DNA from: Hyphomonadaceae bacterium
Lineage (GTDB): Bacteria; Pseudomonadota; Alphaproteobacteria; Caulobacterales; Hyphomonadaceae
DNA length: 64,000 nt
NCBI GenBank assembly: GCA_027485145.1
Contig: JAIXRO010000078.1
Location: 42,285-106,284 of the forward strand
Reading direction: 5' to 3'
Below the pieces are notes generated by a model. The model searched no databases and had not been told where the DNA came from. It saw nothing but the letters and a program-made list of their open reading frames with translations. A program made the translations under genes and the position numbers. Of the stretch, positions 50,996 to 62,005 are shown in pieces; positions within the stretch are counted from its first letter, which is position 1; every line of letters begins with the position of its first letter.

Positions 50996-51955
50996 TCAGT
51001 CTTTTCCCCGGCCAAAAATGAGGTCGTGTTCGTCGATCCTGCCCTCGGCAAGCATGCGCGCCTGAGCCACCCACTTCTCGCGATCAATCCGGTCCTTGAA
51101 GCCGAACTTGGCCTCGATGGAAACCACCGTTTCCTGGCTCCATCCGGCGATCTGCGCGAAGGTGCGCACGCCCATGTCGAGCAGCATCTGCTCGAACTTC
51201 GGCCCGATGCCGTTGATACGCTTCAGATCATCCGCCGGCGGAGGCTTGGGCGCTTCCGGTTCAACTTTCGGAGCGGGCGGAGGCGCGGGTGGCGGCGCAG
51301 CGGCCCCCGGAAGGTTCGGCAGCTCTGCCAGGCGGCTCTTGCTGCCGTCATAAAGCGCGGGATCCGTGAGAACAGACGTCCCGCCTTCGGGCGCGCTGTT
51401 CACGCGAGCGACTTGCGGACCGGATTTGGCGTCGGCGCCGTTGCGCAGGCGGGATAGAATGCCCGACAGCGTTTCCGGTGTTAGGTCTTCGAAATAGTCA
51501 TCGTTGATCTGCACCATCGGCGCGTTCACGCACGCACCTAGGCACTCAACCTCTTCCCACGACAACCGCTGATCGTCAGTCACGTGCATCGGCTTGCCGA
51601 TTTCCTTCGTGCAGACCTCTTTGAGGTCTTCCGCGCCGCGCAGCTGGCAAGGTGTCGTGCCGCAAAGCTGGACGTGGAACTTACCGACCGGCTGAAGCCG
51701 GAACATCGTGTAGAAAGTCGCAACCTCGTACACCCGGATGTACGGCATTTCGAGCCGATCGGCGACTTCGCGCATCGCCGGCTCGGACAACCAGCCGTTA
51801 TTGTCCTTTTGCGCAAGCCATAGCAGCGGAATGACGGCCGACCGTTGTTTGTCGGCAGGATACTTGCCGCGCCAGAACGCGATCTTTTCTTCTGTTTCAG
51901 GCTTGAACGCGAAGCTGCTGCCTCCGGCGTCCAGATCAAACCGGCGCAAAGCCAT
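50996..51955 (-). CDS. nuoE: NADH-quinone oxidoreductase subunit E with C-terminal helix-hairpin-helix extension
   Basis: Subunit of the NADH module with 2Fe-2S cluster N1a. Residues 1-165 are a normal thioredoxin-like NuoE; the ligands Cys98, Cys103, Cys138 and Cys142 are spaced as in characterised homologues. The protein continues to 319 residues, against about 165-220 usually. A Pro/Ala-rich linker (about 205-240) leads to a compact C-terminal domain with [20 protein letters not shown] and a [20 protein letters not shown] segment. That looks like a helix-hairpin-helix fold, otherwise typical of DNA-binding proteins. Similar fusions occur in other alphaproteobacteria; the function of the extra domain is not clear to me. 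It directly abuts the VOC gene upstream. Confidence 0.94.
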   Translation of the reverse strand: MALRRFDLDAGGSSFAFKPETEEKIAFWRGKYPADKQRSAVIPLLWLAQKDNNGWLSEPAMREVADRLEMPYIRVYEVATFYTMFRLQPVGKFHVQLCGTTPCQLRGAEDLKEVCTKEIGKPMHVTDDQRLSWEEVECLGACVNAPMVQINDDYFEDLTPETLSGILSRLRNGADAKSGPQVARVNSAPEGGTSVLTDPALYDGSKSRLAELPNLPGAAAPPPAPPPAPKVEPEAPKPPPADDLKRINGIGPKFEQMLLDMGVRTFAQIAGWSQETVVSIEAKFGFKDRIDREKWVAQARMLAEGRIDEHDLIFGRGKD

Positions 51956-52408
51956 CTATCGCTCCTTCCGCGCAGGCACGGTTACGCGCCCGGCTTCATC
52001 GATTGGCCAGAACGGGTTGTAGGCCACTTCCCAGGCATTGCCTTCGGGATCGGCAAAATAGCCGGAATAGCCGCCCCAGTACGTCTTGTGCGGCGCCTTC
52101 GGAATGCGGACACCCGCCTCGCCAAGACGCGCAAAAATCGCGTCAACTTCGTCGACCGAGCGTGCATTGAACGCCAGCGCAAAGCCCTTGAATTCACCCT
52201 TGCGGTCGTCCGGCGCGCCTGCGTCATTCGCAAGCTTCGTTTCGTCCCACAGTCCGAGCGCCATGCCGCCCGCATTGAAAAAGGCAACCTCGCCTTTGAC
52301 GCCGCCATCCACGAAGCCGAGAACGTCCGTATAGAAACGAACCATCCCGGCGAGGTCGCGGACGCCGATCGTGATGATCGACAACCTTTGTTCGGGCAAG
52401 ACGGGCAT
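51956..52408 (-). CDS. VOC-family (glyoxalase-like) protein inside the nuo operon
   Basis: A 150-residue protein of the vicinal-oxygen-chelate superfamily, with the paired beta-alpha-beta-beta-beta units: ITIGVRDLAGMVRFYTDVLG at the start and FADPEGNAWEVAYNPFW near the end. The usual N-terminal metal ligand position appears as Thr/Ile rather than His, so metal-dependent catalysis is uncertain. The function is unknown; glyoxalase, dioxygenase or antibiotic-binding roles are all found in the superfamily. It overlaps the NTF2-like gene by one base and ends immediately before nuoE, so it is co-translated with complex I subunits. It is not a known complex I subunit. Confidence 0.85.
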   Translation of the reverse strand: MPVLPEQRLSIITIGVRDLAGMVRFYTDVLGFVDGGVKGEVAFFNAGGMALGLWDETKLANDAGAPDDRKGEFKGFALAFNARSVDEVDAIFARLGEAGVRIPKAPHKTYWGGYSGYFADPEGNAWEVAYNPFWPIDEAGRVTVPARKER

Positions 52409-52755
52409 CAGGCAGCGCCTCCGCGAGCGAAATCGACGCGGACGATCTTGCCGCCAGCGATCGTATAGATCGCGGCAACTGCGAAGCGATCTCCGCCGGG
52501 CGCGCGCTCGACCTGCTCATGGTCGATCACGGTCGTCCCGAGATCGATCCGGTTGACCAGTTTGGCGTGGTTCCTGGGGAACTCGTAGAACAGGTCCTCG
52601 TGCCGTTTCCGGATTGCCGCCAATCCGCGATGCGTCACGTCGCCGTTGAAGCTCGCAAGCACCGCGTCCTCTGCGTAGCACGCCAGGAAAGCCTCGATGT
52701 TCTGGTTGTTGTAAGCGTCCAGCTGTTTCTGGACGAGTTCGGCGGACGCGCTCAA
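52408..52755 (-). CDS. NTF2-like (SnoaL-type) protein inside the nuo operon
   Basis: A 115-residue protein resembling the SnoaL/ketosteroid-isomerase group of the NTF2-like superfamily. The N-terminal helix [20 protein letters not shown] leads to [18 protein letters not shown], followed by [12 protein letters not shown] and a C-terminal beta-sheet ([17 protein letters not shown]). The family includes small-molecule isomerases, dehydratases and binding-only proteins, so no reaction can be named. Its start overlaps the nuoD stop by 4 bases (ATGA) and its stop overlaps the VOC start by one base. This tight packing between nuoD and nuoE is unusual for a non-subunit gene. Confidence 0.85.
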   Translation of the reverse strand: MSASAELVQKQLDAYNNQNIEAFLACYAEDAVLASFNGDVTHRGLAAIRKRHEDLFYEFPRNHAKLVNRIDLGTTVIDHEQVERAPGGDRFAVAAIYTIAGGKIVRVDFARGGAA

Positions 52756-53957
52756 CGGTCGATCTCCCCGAACACGATATCGAGCGATCCGATGATCGCC
52801 GACACGTCGGCCAGCTGGTGACCCTTTGCCAGATGGTCCATGGCCTGGAGGTGCGGATAGCCCGGCGCCCGGATCTTGGCCCGGTACGGACGGTTTGTTC
52901 CATCCGCCACAAGGTACACTCCGAACTCTCCTTTGGGCGCTTCAATTGCCGCGTAGCACTCGCCTTCCGGCACGTGGAAGCCTTCCGTGTACAGTTTGAA
53001 ATGATGGATCAGCGCTTCCATCGAGTTCTTCATGTCCGCGCGGCGCGGCGGCGCAAGCTTGCCGCCCGAATGCAGGACCGGCCCGGGGCCTTCCTTCGCC
53101 AGCAGGTCGACACACTGCCGGATGATCTTCACCGACTCGCGCATCTCTTCCATGCGGCAGACGTAGCGGTCGTAATTGTCGCCGTGCCGGCCGACCGGCA
53201 CCTTGAACTGCAGTTCGGAATAGCACTCGTAAGGCTGCGAGCGGCGCAGGTCCCAGGCGATACCGGAGCCGCGCACCATGACGCCCGAAAAGCCCCAATC
53301 GAGGATCGTCTTTTTGTCGACCACCCCGATATCGACGTTGCGCTGCTTGAAGATGCGGTTTTCCGTGATCAGGTCTTCGATCCGGTCCATCTTCTCGGGA
53401 AACTGTTCACACCAGGCCGCGATATCGTCGATCAGCCTTTGTGGAAGGTCCTGGTGGACGCCGCCCGGACGGAAATAGGCCGCATGCATCCGGCTGCCGG
53501 ACGCGCGCTCGTAAAACACGCAGAGTTTCTCGCGCTCTTCGAAGCCCCACGTGATCGGGGTCAGTGCGCCGCAATCCATCGCCTGCGTCGTCACGTTCAG
53601 GATATGCGACATGATCCGGCCGATTTCGGAGAACATCACGCGGATCAGGCTCGCCCTGCGCGGCACTTCGGTCCCGAGCAGCTTCTCGATCGCAAGGCAC
53701 CAAGCGTGCTCCTGGTTCATCGGCGCGCAGTAATCCAGCCGGTCGAAATACGGCAGGCCCTGAAGATAGGTCTTGTACTCGAGCAGCTTCTCGGTGCCGC
53801 GATGCAGCAGCCCGATATGGCTGTCGACCCGCGTGACGACTTCGCCGTCGAGGTCCATGATCATGCGCAGCACGCCGTGGGCAGCGGGGTGCTGCGGCCC
53901 AAAGTTCAGCGTGAACTTGCGGTCGTCTTCTTCGATGATGTGTGCTGTATCAGCCAT
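52752..53957 (-). CDS. nuoD: NADH-quinone oxidoreductase subunit D
   Basis: 49-kDa-type subunit lining the quinone site of complex I, related to NiFe hydrogenase large subunits but without the metal site. At 401 residues it is separate from NuoC, unlike the fused NuoCD of E. coli. Conserved: [47 protein letters not shown]-like [17 protein letters not shown], and the C-terminus [11 protein letters not shown]. Starts 2 bases after nuoC and overlaps the NTF2-like gene. Confidence 0.97.
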   Translation of the reverse strand: MADTAHIIEEDDRKFTLNFGPQHPAAHGVLRMIMDLDGEVVTRVDSHIGLLHRGTEKLLEYKTYLQGLPYFDRLDYCAPMNQEHAWCLAIEKLLGTEVPRRASLIRVMFSEIGRIMSHILNVTTQAMDCGALTPITWGFEEREKLCVFYERASGSRMHAAYFRPGGVHQDLPQRLIDDIAAWCEQFPEKMDRIEDLITENRIFKQRNVDIGVVDKKTILDWGFSGVMVRGSGIAWDLRRSQPYECYSELQFKVPVGRHGDNYDRYVCRMEEMRESVKIIRQCVDLLAKEGPGPVLHSGGKLAPPRRADMKNSMEALIHHFKLYTEGFHVPEGECYAAIEAPKGEFGVYLVADGTNRPYRAKIRAPGYPHLQAMDHLAKGHQLADVSAIIGSLDIVFGEIDR

Positions 53958-53959
53958 GC

Positions 53960-54571
53960 TCAGACGCTGCCTCCGGCTTTCTCGTCACCCGGTATCTCGG
54001 CCGTCATGCCTTCCCAGGGTGAGAGGAAATCGAAATTGCGATACTCCTGTACCAGCTTCACCGGCTCATAGATCACGCGTTTCTCAAGGTCGTCATAGCG
54101 CACCTCGTAATTGCCTGTGAGCGGGAAATCCTTGCGGAGGGGATGCCCTTCAAAGCCGTAATCGGTCAGGATCCGGCGAAGATCCGGATGATCCGAGAAC
54201 AGGATCCCGAACATGTCGAAAGCTTCGCGCTCGAACCAGTTGGCGGCCGGCCATACCGGAATGCAGCTGGCAACAGCCGTCTCTTCGCCCGCCCGGATGC
54301 GAACCCGGATACGTTGGTTCAGGTGCATCGAAAGCAGGTGATAAACCACTTCGAAGCGCTCGGCCCGCTCCGGATAGTCCACACCGCAGATATCGATCAG
54401 CGTTTCGAAATTGCAGGCGGGATCATCGCGAAGGAACTGCAGCAGCGCCAGAATTTGCTCACGCTCGGCCAGCAGCGTCAGTTCGCCCGCAAACACCTGC
54501 GACGAGCGCACTGCGCCGGGCATCTTCGCCTGGATATGGGCCGCAAGGGCGCCGGGATTGTCGAGGCTCAT
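53960..54571 (-). CDS. nuoC: NADH-quinone oxidoreductase subunit C
   Basis: 30-kDa-type connecting subunit of complex I. The 203 residues include the family signature [42 protein letters not shown] (core [30 protein letters not shown]). [16 protein letters not shown] occurs earlier. It is 11 bases after nuoB and 2 bases before nuoD. Confidence 0.96.
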   Translation of the reverse strand: MSLDNPGALAAHIQAKMPGAVRSSQVFAGELTLLAEREQILALLQFLRDDPACNFETLIDICGVDYPERAERFEVVYHLLSMHLNQRIRVRIRAGEETAVASCIPVWPAANWFEREAFDMFGILFSDHPDLRRILTDYGFEGHPLRKDFPLTGNYEVRYDDLEKRVIYEPVKLVQEYRNFDFLSPWEGMTAEIPGDEKAGGSV

Positions 54572-54582
54572 CTGCTTTGCCC

Positions 54583-55155
54583 TTACCGTTCAATCGAGCC
54601 TTCGCGCCGGATTTTCTTCTGCAGTTGAAGAAATCCGTACACGAGCGCTTCGGCGGTTGGGGGGCAGCCGGGCACGTAAATGTCGACCGGCACGATCCGG
54701 TCACAGCCGCGCACGACGCTGTAGCTATAGTGATAGTAGCCGCCGCCGTTGGCGCACGAGCCCATCGAGATCACGTAGCGGGGCTCCGGCATCTGGTCGT
54801 AAACCTTGCGCAGCGCCGGCGCCATCTTGTTGGTCAGTGTACCCGCGACGATCATCACGTCCGACTGGCGCGGCGAGCCGCGCGGCGCCATGCCGAAGCG
54901 CTCGAGGTCATAGCGCGGGTTGCCGGCGTGCATCATTTCGACGGCGCAGCAGGCGAGCCCGAACGTCATCCACATCAGCGAGCCGGTCCGTGCCCAGGTG
55001 ATCAGGTCATCAGCCGCCGCCGTGAAATAGCCCTTGTCGGCCAACTGGTCGGAGAGACCCTTGTAGAACGGGTCGTCATTGCCGGGGTTGTAGCCACCCT
55101 CGACACCGGCCCGCGCACCAGACAGCGCATATGGTTTGTAAGACCCGCCGGACAT
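54583..55155 (-). CDS. nuoB: NADH-quinone oxidoreductase subunit B
   Basis: Subunit carrying the terminal cluster N2, which passes electrons to quinone. ATG 55155 gives 190 residues starting [13 protein letters not shown]; the upstream open frame lies inside nuoA. Cluster motifs: [11 protein letters not shown] with tandem cysteines, [13 protein letters not shown] and [14 protein letters not shown]. The start codon overlaps the nuoA stop by one base (TAATG). Confidence 0.97.
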   Translation of the reverse strand: MSGGSYKPYALSGARAGVEGGYNPGNDDPFYKGLSDQLADKGYFTAAADDLITWARTGSLMWMTFGLACCAVEMMHAGNPRYDLERFGMAPRGSPRQSDVMIVAGTLTNKMAPALRKVYDQMPEPRYVISMGSCANGGGYYHYSYSVVRGCDRIVPVDIYVPGCPPTAEALVYGFLQLQKKIRREGSIER

Positions 55156-55529
55156 TATTCCCACTCCAGCGCGCCGCGGCGCCACTCATAGATGAAACCG
55201 ACCGTCAGGACGCCGAGGAAGCCCACCATCGACCAGAAACCGAGGATGCCGATTTCGCCAAGGCTGACCGCCCAGGGAAACAGGAACGCGACCTCGAGAT
55301 CGAAAATGATGAACAGGATGGCGACGAGATAGAACCGGACGTCAAACTTCATCCGGGCATCGTCGAACGCGTTGAACCCGCATTCATAAGCCGAATTCTT
55401 CTCGGGATCGGGCTTCGACGGCGCCAAGAGCGCCGAACCGAGCACGAACAGACCAGAGATCACACCGCCGATCACGAGAAAGAAGATGACCGGCAGATAG
55501 TCCAGGGCCAGACGTTCAACTTCGGACAT
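55155..55529 (-). CDS. nuoA: NADH-quinone oxidoreductase subunit A
   Basis: First gene of the complex I operon; small membrane subunit with three helices. ATG 55529 gives 124 residues ([19 protein letters not shown]). The conserved loop [39 protein letters not shown] is represented by [18 protein letters not shown] and [17 protein letters not shown] Shine-Dalgarno sits 8 bases upstream, the best in the neighbourhood, as expected for a first gene. Confidence 0.97.
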   Translation of the reverse strand: MSEVERLALDYLPVIFFLVIGGVISGLFVLGSALLAPSKPDPEKNSAYECGFNAFDDARMKFDVRFYLVAILFIIFDLEVAFLFPWAVSLGEIGILGFWSMVGFLGVLTVGFIYEWRRGALEWE

Positions 55530-55828
55530 GCCTTGTACCTCCGGGCGCAGAGCCAACGATCGCCCGATTAGGACGGTTTCCTCGCATGCGCAACATGCTG
55601 GGACGCGCCTTCTGCGTGCTCGGGCACTATATCCGACCGTCGCACCAATTCACGCGTTTCGAGCTGCGGCGGTGAGTCACGCGGCCGCGTGGCAGCGCCC
55701 CCTCAAGTCGGCCATACGAAGAGGAAAATCAGCAGGATATTCAAGGCGCGCATCAGGGAACGCCTGGCATAGCCTATCGCGTCAACAATACGGTTCCCGG
55801 ACGATGCACCCGAACGGCCATCCCCGAA
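55530..55828 (-). other. Gap between glk and nuoA (nuo promoter region)
   Basis: About 300 bases without a large gene. Reading the minus strand towards nuoA I see a possible -10 TATAGT at 55631-55626 with no good -35 partner, and a 16-codon hydrophobic open frame (55703-55753, listed separately). There is no convincing intrinsic terminator for the zwf-pgl-edd-glk operon, which runs in the same direction, so read-through into nuo is possible. Confidence 0.4.
55703..55753 (-). CDS. Possible 16-residue hydrophobic peptide upstream of nuoA
   Basis: ATG to TGA encodes MRALNILLIFLFVWPT, a basic start followed by a short hydrophobic run. It lies 173 bases upstream of nuoA. There is no strong Shine-Dalgarno. 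It may be chance, a leader peptide or a tiny membrane protein. Only conservation in relatives could decide. Confidence 0.2.
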   Translation of the reverse strand: MRALNILLIFLFVWPT

Positions 55829-56809
55829 TCAGTTGCCCGGGGATCGCGCGTCCGCGCGCATCTGTTCGAACTGCGCCGCCGCGCCAATCAGAGGCGCGGT
55901 GTCCTCGTGCAGCAGCCGCATGGGACACTGCTCAAGAAACCCGCTCATCGGGCCGCGCGCCACAAACCGTTCGCGGGCCTCCGGCGTCCGGAAGATATCC
56001 TTGAACTTTTCAGACACGCCCCCCGCCAAGACCACCCCGCCCAGGGCGCCGTTGGCGAGGACCAGGTCTCCGGCCGCGCCCATCACGGCCAGCGCGCGGA
56101 CCTGGATCAACGCCTGATACATCTCGTCGCCCGCCTCCGCCCGCGCGCTCATCTCGGCGGCTGTCATCGGGACGGCTTCGACATCGAACATTTCGCAAAA
56201 GGCTGCGTGGACGGCGTTCAGCCCGCTGCCCGATGCGACCAGCTCGTTCGAGACATAACCGTGATCCCGCATCATCAATCCCGCCAGTTCGCGCTCAAGC
56301 GCCGTTCGGGGGGCGTAAGCCATATGACCGCCCTCCCCGCCGAGCACCTTCCAGCCCTCGTTCAGCGCCACGAGGGTCGCCACGCCGAAACCGGTTCCGG
56401 GGCCGGTAACCAGAACCGGGGCGCCGGGCACCGCCTCGCCGTCAAGCACCGGCAGGAAAGCTTCGGCCTGCATCTCGGGCACGGCTCGCGCCATCGCGAC
56501 AAAATCGTTGAAGAGCGCTACGCTCGAAAATCCGAACCTTTTCCGCAAGGCTGCCTCGGAGACCGTCCAATCCCGGTTGGTCAGATGCACCGCACCATTC
56601 TGCACAGGACCCGCCGCCGCGATGCAGGCCAGCCCCGGCTGCACGCCGCTGAGGTCGAGATAGCGTTGGAGGGCACCGTCGAACGTCTCGAAGTCGCCGC
56701 CCGCAAGCACCTGAAAGTCGTCGATATCGATACGTCCATTGCGCCGGGTGGCGGTGGCAAAGCGGGCCTTCGTGCCCCCGATGTCGGCGACGAGAAGCGA
56801 CGGCGTCAT
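55829..56809 (-). CDS. glk: Glucokinase
   Basis: Phosphorylates glucose to glucose 6-phosphate, feeding zwf. The 326 residues are of the E. coli type (not ROK), with the phosphate loop LLVADIGGTKARFA, LTNRDWTVSEAALRKRFG, LFNDFVAMARAVP, VTGPGTGFGVATLV and GGEGGHMAYAPRT. The ASKHA second motif is GGVVLAGGVSEKF. Last gene of the operon; it begins one base after the edd stop. Confidence 0.95.
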   Translation of the reverse strand: MTPSLLVADIGGTKARFATATRRNGRIDIDDFQVLAGGDFETFDGALQRYLDLSGVQPGLACIAAAGPVQNGAVHLTNRDWTVSEAALRKRFGFSSVALFNDFVAMARAVPEMQAEAFLPVLDGEAVPGAPVLVTGPGTGFGVATLVALNEGWKVLGGEGGHMAYAPRTALERELAGLMMRDHGYVSNELVASGSGLNAVHAAFCEMFDVEAVPMTAAEMSARAEAGDEMYQALIQVRALAVMGAAGDLVLANGALGGVVLAGGVSEKFKDIFRTPEARERFVARGPMSGFLEQCPMRLLHEDTAPLIGAAAQFEQMRADARSPGN

Positions 56810-56810
56810 G

Positions 56811-58646
56811 TCAGGTGCGCAGCCCGAGAAAGTTGAACGGACTGGCCCCGGACGCCGCGCTGCTCACATTCAGCCGGAACAGGTCGAACAGCTCGCGTCC
56901 GAGCCCGGCCGGTGCCCGGTTCGGCCGGAACTCTGCCGGCGCGCGCGCGTTGAACACGGCCGGATCAACCCGAATCTCGAGCCGGCCCGCGTCTGCGTCC
57001 AGCCGGATGACATCGCCGTCGCGGACACGGGCAATCGGCCCGCCCTGCGCCGCTTCCGGGCTCATGTGGATCGCAGACGGAATCTTGCCACTCGCCCCGG
57101 ACATGCGCCCATCGGTGACGAGCGCGACCTTGTGGCCGCGATCCTGCAAAACGCCCAGGATCGGGGTCAGCCCATGCAGCTCCGGCATGCCGTTCGCGGC
57201 CGCGCCCTGGAACCGCACCACCGCCACAAAATCCCGGTCGAGGCGGCCGCTTTCGAACGCGTCCTTCAATGCCTCTTGCGAATCAAAAACCAGCGCCGGC
57301 GCCTCGACCATTCGGTGCGCGGGTTTCACTGCCGACACTTTGCTGACACCTTCGCCCAGGGGGCCGCTCATCAATCGCAGACCGCCCTCCTCCGAGAACG
57401 GATCATCGAGCGGGCGAAGCACGTCCATGTCGGCGCTCTCGATCGGCGCCGCACGCCAGATAAGCTGCCCATCGGCCAGGACCGGCTCTTGTCCGTATCC
57501 GGATATCGGGCCCATCACGCCTTGCGCATCTGCGTGTAGCAAACCGCCCTGCAACAGCTGCGTGATCAGGAAACTCATGCCGCCGGCCGCGTGGAAATGG
57601 TTCACGTCGACCGGCCCGTTTGGATAAATCTTCGCGAGCAGCGGCGTGACGCTCGAAATCTCGGCAAAATCCTCAAGCGTCACAACCAGCCCGGCGGCCG
57701 CTGCGATCGCCGGAATGTGCAGCGCGTGATTGGTGGATCCACCTGTCGCCATGAGGCCGACAATGCCGTTCACAATGGCCCGCGCGTCGATCAATTCCCC
57801 GGCCGGCAAGTATGATGCGCACTGCGCCGTGATCGCTGCGGCCCGGTGCGCCGCCGCCCGGGTCAGCGCATCCCTCAGCGGCGTTCCCGGATTGGGGAAT
57901 GCGGCGCCCGGCAAGTGCAGCCCCATCACTTCCATCAGCATCTGGTTCGAGTTTGCCGTGCCGTAGAACGTGCATGTCCCTTGGCTGTGATAGCTCTCCG
58001 CCTCGGCCTTCAGCAGCGCGTCACGCCCGACTTTGCCTTCAGCAAACAATTGCCGTACCCGGACCTTCTCCGGGTTGGGCAATCCGGACGGCATGGGGCC
58101 GGCCGGAACAAAGATCGAGGGCAGCCACCCGAACCGCAACGCGGCAATGACAAGCCCGGGAACGATCTTGTCGCACACGCCCAGATGCAAGGCGGCATCG
58201 AACGAGTCATGAGACAGCCCGATGGCAGACGCCATCGCGATTACATCCCGCGAGAACAGGGACAGCTCCATCCCCTCCTGGCCTTGCGTGATGCCGTCGC
58301 ACATGGCCGGAACCCCTCCCGCCACCTGCGCCACCGCGTGCACTTCGCGCGCCGCCTCTCGGATCAGCTTCGGATAGGTCTCGAACGGCGCGTGCGCCGA
58401 GAGCATGTCGTTATAGGCCGTGATGATCCCGATGACGGGCCAGCCGCCGCCAAGAATCTGGCTCTTCTCGATGACGGCGCACCCGGCGGACGCATGCGCA
58501 AGATTGCCTTCAGTCAGGCGCGTGCGCGCAAACGCCGTTGGCCTCCGTGAGCGGATCATCTCGAGATAGGCCGCGCGCGAGTCGGCGGACCGCGCGTCGA
58601 TGCGCGCCGTGACGGATTCGATGACGGAATTCAGTTTGCGAACCAT
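56811..58646 (-). CDS. edd: 6-phosphogluconate dehydratase
   Basis: Key step of the Entner-Doudoroff route, turning 6-phosphogluconate into 2-keto-3-deoxy-6-phosphogluconate. The 611 residues belong to the IlvD/Edd family and include the iron-sulfur-cluster cysteine segments [28 protein letters not shown] and [13 protein letters not shown], plus [17 protein letters not shown] near the end. The phosphogluconate-specific length and the zwf-pgl context distinguish it from dihydroxy-acid dehydratase. eda (the aldolase) is not in the window. The GTG or ATG choice is not an issue: the ATG overlaps the pgl stop by one base. Confidence 0.96.
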   Translation of the reverse strand: MVRKLNSVIESVTARIDARSADSRAAYLEMIRSRRPTAFARTRLTEGNLAHASAGCAVIEKSQILGGGWPVIGIITAYNDMLSAHAPFETYPKLIREAAREVHAVAQVAGGVPAMCDGITQGQEGMELSLFSRDVIAMASAIGLSHDSFDAALHLGVCDKIVPGLVIAALRFGWLPSIFVPAGPMPSGLPNPEKVRVRQLFAEGKVGRDALLKAEAESYHSQGTCTFYGTANSNQMLMEVMGLHLPGAAFPNPGTPLRDALTRAAAHRAAAITAQCASYLPAGELIDARAIVNGIVGLMATGGSTNHALHIPAIAAAAGLVVTLEDFAEISSVTPLLAKIYPNGPVDVNHFHAAGGMSFLITQLLQGGLLHADAQGVMGPISGYGQEPVLADGQLIWRAAPIESADMDVLRPLDDPFSEEGGLRLMSGPLGEGVSKVSAVKPAHRMVEAPALVFDSQEALKDAFESGRLDRDFVAVVRFQGAAANGMPELHGLTPILGVLQDRGHKVALVTDGRMSGASGKIPSAIHMSPEAAQGGPIARVRDGDVIRLDADAGRLEIRVDPAVFNARAPAEFRPNRAPAGLGRELFDLFRLNVSSAASGASPFNFLGLRT

Positions 58647-59344
58647 CAGGGTGCCCAGTAAATTGAAAGTCTGCTTCCAAGGCCGTCCAGCGCAAAGCGC
58701 ACCGGGTACTTGAGCGCATCACCCGATGCAGCTGCCTTCAGAACATGCCGCTTTTCGTCCCCGAACACCAGCAGAAGGGCATGTTTCGCTTTCGACACCG
58801 CCGACCCCGTCAGCGTCATGCGATGCGGAACGACCGCCGAGGGCGCGTTGACCCCGGCCACACAGTCCTCTCGCAGCATGCCGGCCAAATCCGGAAGCTC
58901 CGGATCACCCGGAAACCAGCTGGCCGTATGACCGTCCGCCCCCATGCCGAGCACCACCATGCTCAGCGCCTCGCAATGCGGCGCGTAGGCCTCCTGACGG
59001 TCAGGCTGGGCTTGCCCCGGATCTGCGTGGGATGTCTTCATGGGGACCAGCCCGGCGGCGCCTGCGCCGCGCTTCAAAAGATGCGTACGCACGAGCCTTT
59101 CGTTCGAGTCCGGATGCTCCGGCGCCACCCAACGCTCGTCAACCAATCCAACCGTGACCTTTTGCCAGTCCAGCTCGCACGCCGACAAGGCTTCGAACAT
59201 CGGCACGGGCGTCGAGCCGCCCGATACCATCAGAACGGCACGTCCCGTGGCAACGATGTCATCGCGGAGTGCATCGGCGACGACCCGGGCCGCCTGCTGC
59301 GATGCCGCGTCCTGCGATTTGAACTCGGTGATCTGCAGCGGCAT
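58646..59344 (-). CDS. pgl: 6-phosphogluconolactonase
   Basis: Hydrolyses 6-phosphogluconolactone made by Zwf. ATG 59344 gives 232 residues ([14 protein letters not shown]) and lies 5 bases after the zwf stop; a start 7 codons upstream would overlap zwf and is less likely. It is of the DevB/SOL type, with [38 protein letters not shown] and the typical [17 protein letters not shown]. An AGAGAG stretch precedes the ATG. Confidence 0.95.
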   Translation of the reverse strand: MPLQITEFKSQDAASQQAARVVADALRDDIVATGRAVLMVSGGSTPVPMFEALSACELDWQKVTVGLVDERWVAPEHPDSNERLVRTHLLKRGAGAAGLVPMKTSHADPGQAQPDRQEAYAPHCEALSMVVLGMGADGHTASWFPGDPELPDLAGMLREDCVAGVNAPSAVVPHRMTLTGSAVSKAKHALLLVFGDEKRHVLKAAASGDALKYPVRFALDGLGSRLSIYWAP

Positions 59345-59349
59345 CGCGC

Positions 59350-60816
<1,467 letters not shown>

Positions 60817-60889
60817 GTCAAACTCCGTTTGCGATCCGGTTCAAACACTGGACGATTCAGGTGCCGTATTAAACTGCCGCGATCTGCGC

Positions 60890-60899
60890 AAACCCGTTT
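60890..60899. promoter_or_regulatory. Candidate repressor operator at the zwf promoter
   Basis: AAAC-CC-GTTT is a short dyad lying at the predicted zwf start site and touching the -10 element. LacI-family operators are commonly CG-centred dyads, so this is a candidate for the adjacent regulator. A second candidate, GTTTG...CAAAC at 60827-60846, lies in the zwf leader. Both are weak by themselves. Confidence 0.25.
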
Positions 60900-60927
60900 T
60901 TTAATTCGTCTGACAAGTTATACTCAA
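60899..60927 (-). promoter_or_regulatory. Candidate zwf operon promoter
   Basis: On the minus strand TTGAGT (60927-60922), a 17-base spacer and TTAAAA (60904-60899) give a plausible promoter, with a start near 60892 and a leader of about 75 bases before zwf. The -10 match is only moderate. Confidence 0.33.
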
Positions 60928-60933
60928 CCAAAG

Positions 60934-60958
60934 GTGTCGCGGGCGCAGCGCCGGACAC
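60934..60958. repeat. GC-rich dyad upstream of the lacI-family gene
   Basis: GTGTC...GACAC outer arms enclose the perfect palindrome GGCGC-A-GCGCC (60942-60952); the two spacers differ by two bases. It lies 34-58 bases before the regulator's ATG and could be its own operator or a leader hairpin. Confidence 0.35.
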
Positions 60959-60991
60959 GGCAGACGCTACGGGTGGGGGAGTTTGCGGGTC

Positions 60992-62005
60992 ATGTCCAGC
61001 CGAACACGGCTTGAAGATCTTGCGTCCATCGCGGGGGTTTCCATCGCGACCGTTTCTCGCGCGCTCAACAACAGCCCGGCCGTCAATGACGAGACCAAGC
61101 GCCGGGTCTGGAAAATTGCGCGCGAGCAGAACTACAATTTCCGGCCATCCATGCCCGCGATGCTTTCGGGCGCGGCCGCAACGATCGCCGTCGTGATCCC
61201 GACGCCCCAGGGGCGCCAGACCCGCGTGTCCGATCCCTTCTTCCAGGAACTGATCGGCGGCATCGCCGAGGCGGCGCGGGCGATCAGCTGCGACTTGCTG
61301 ATCTCGCATCTCGCCCCCGAAAGCATGGATGACCTTGCCAGCCTCATGACGACCAATCGGGCCGAGGGCGTGATCTTCCTCGGCCAGAGCCTGCTGCATG
61401 AGCGGCTGAACGCGCTCGCCGAAACGGAAAGCCGGTTCATCGTCTGGGGCGCAGAACTGCCCGGCCAGAAATACTGCTCGGTGGGCTCCGACAACGTCCG
61501 CGGCGGCGCGCGGGCGACGTCTCACCTTCTCAACCAGGGCCGCCGGCGGATCGCCTTCCTGGGTGACACCGCCGCGTGGGAAGTGCAGCAGCGCTATGAA
61601 GGATACGTCAATGCCCATCGCCGCATGGGCCTGACCGTGGATCCCGGCCTGATCGTGCCGGCACAGTTCGAAATCAGCTACGCCGAAGCCGCAGTCGACA
61701 GCCTGACCAGCCGCGACGTCGCGTTCGATGGCATATTCGCCGCCGGAGACCTGATCGCCCTCGGCGCGATCCGCAGCCTGCTCAAAGCGGGGCGCGCCGT
61801 GCCACAGGAGGTTGCGGTGGTCGGCTACGACAACATCCAACTGGCGGCCTATGCCTCTCCCGCGCTGACCACCATCTCGCAGGACATGGAAAAGGCCGGA
61901 CGGTTGATGATCTCGAAACTGCTCGCGGCCGGGGAAGGCAAGCCGCCGCGTTCGGAGCGGCTGCCGACCGAACTGATCGTCCGCGAATCCTGCGGCCTCG
62001 CCTAG
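60992..62005 (+). CDS. LacI-family transcriptional regulator
   Basis: Sugar-responsive repressor. ATG 60992 gives 337 residues with the LacI helix-turn-helix at about residues 4-25 (LEDLASIAGVSIATVSRALN) and the hinge region up to 60. A periplasmic-binding-protein-like effector domain follows (IAVVIPTPQ to LPTELIVRESC). A TTG 9 bases upstream is possible, but GGGGAG is spaced better for the ATG. The effector domain retains the FDGIFAAGDLIALGAI and VVGYDNIQLAAYASPALTT segments. Divergent from zwf and convergent with the alpha-glucosidase gene. Control of the Entner-Doudoroff operon or of aglA is the obvious hypothesis; the ligand cannot be read from sequence. Confidence 0.9.
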   Translation: MSSRTRLEDLASIAGVSIATVSRALNNSPAVNDETKRRVWKIAREQNYNFRPSMPAMLSGAAATIAVVIPTPQGRQTRVSDPFFQELIGGIAEAARAISCDLLISHLAPESMDDLASLMTTNRAEGVIFLGQSLLHERLNALAETESRFIVWGAELPGQKYCSVGSDNVRGGARATSHLLNQGRRRIAFLGDTAAWEVQQRYEGYVNAHRRMGLTVDPGLIVPAQFEISYAEAAVDSLTSRDVAFDGIFAAGDLIALGAIRSLLKAGRAVPQEVAVVGYDNIQLAAYASPALTTISQDMEKAGRLMISKLLAAGEGKPPRSERLPTELIVRESCGLA

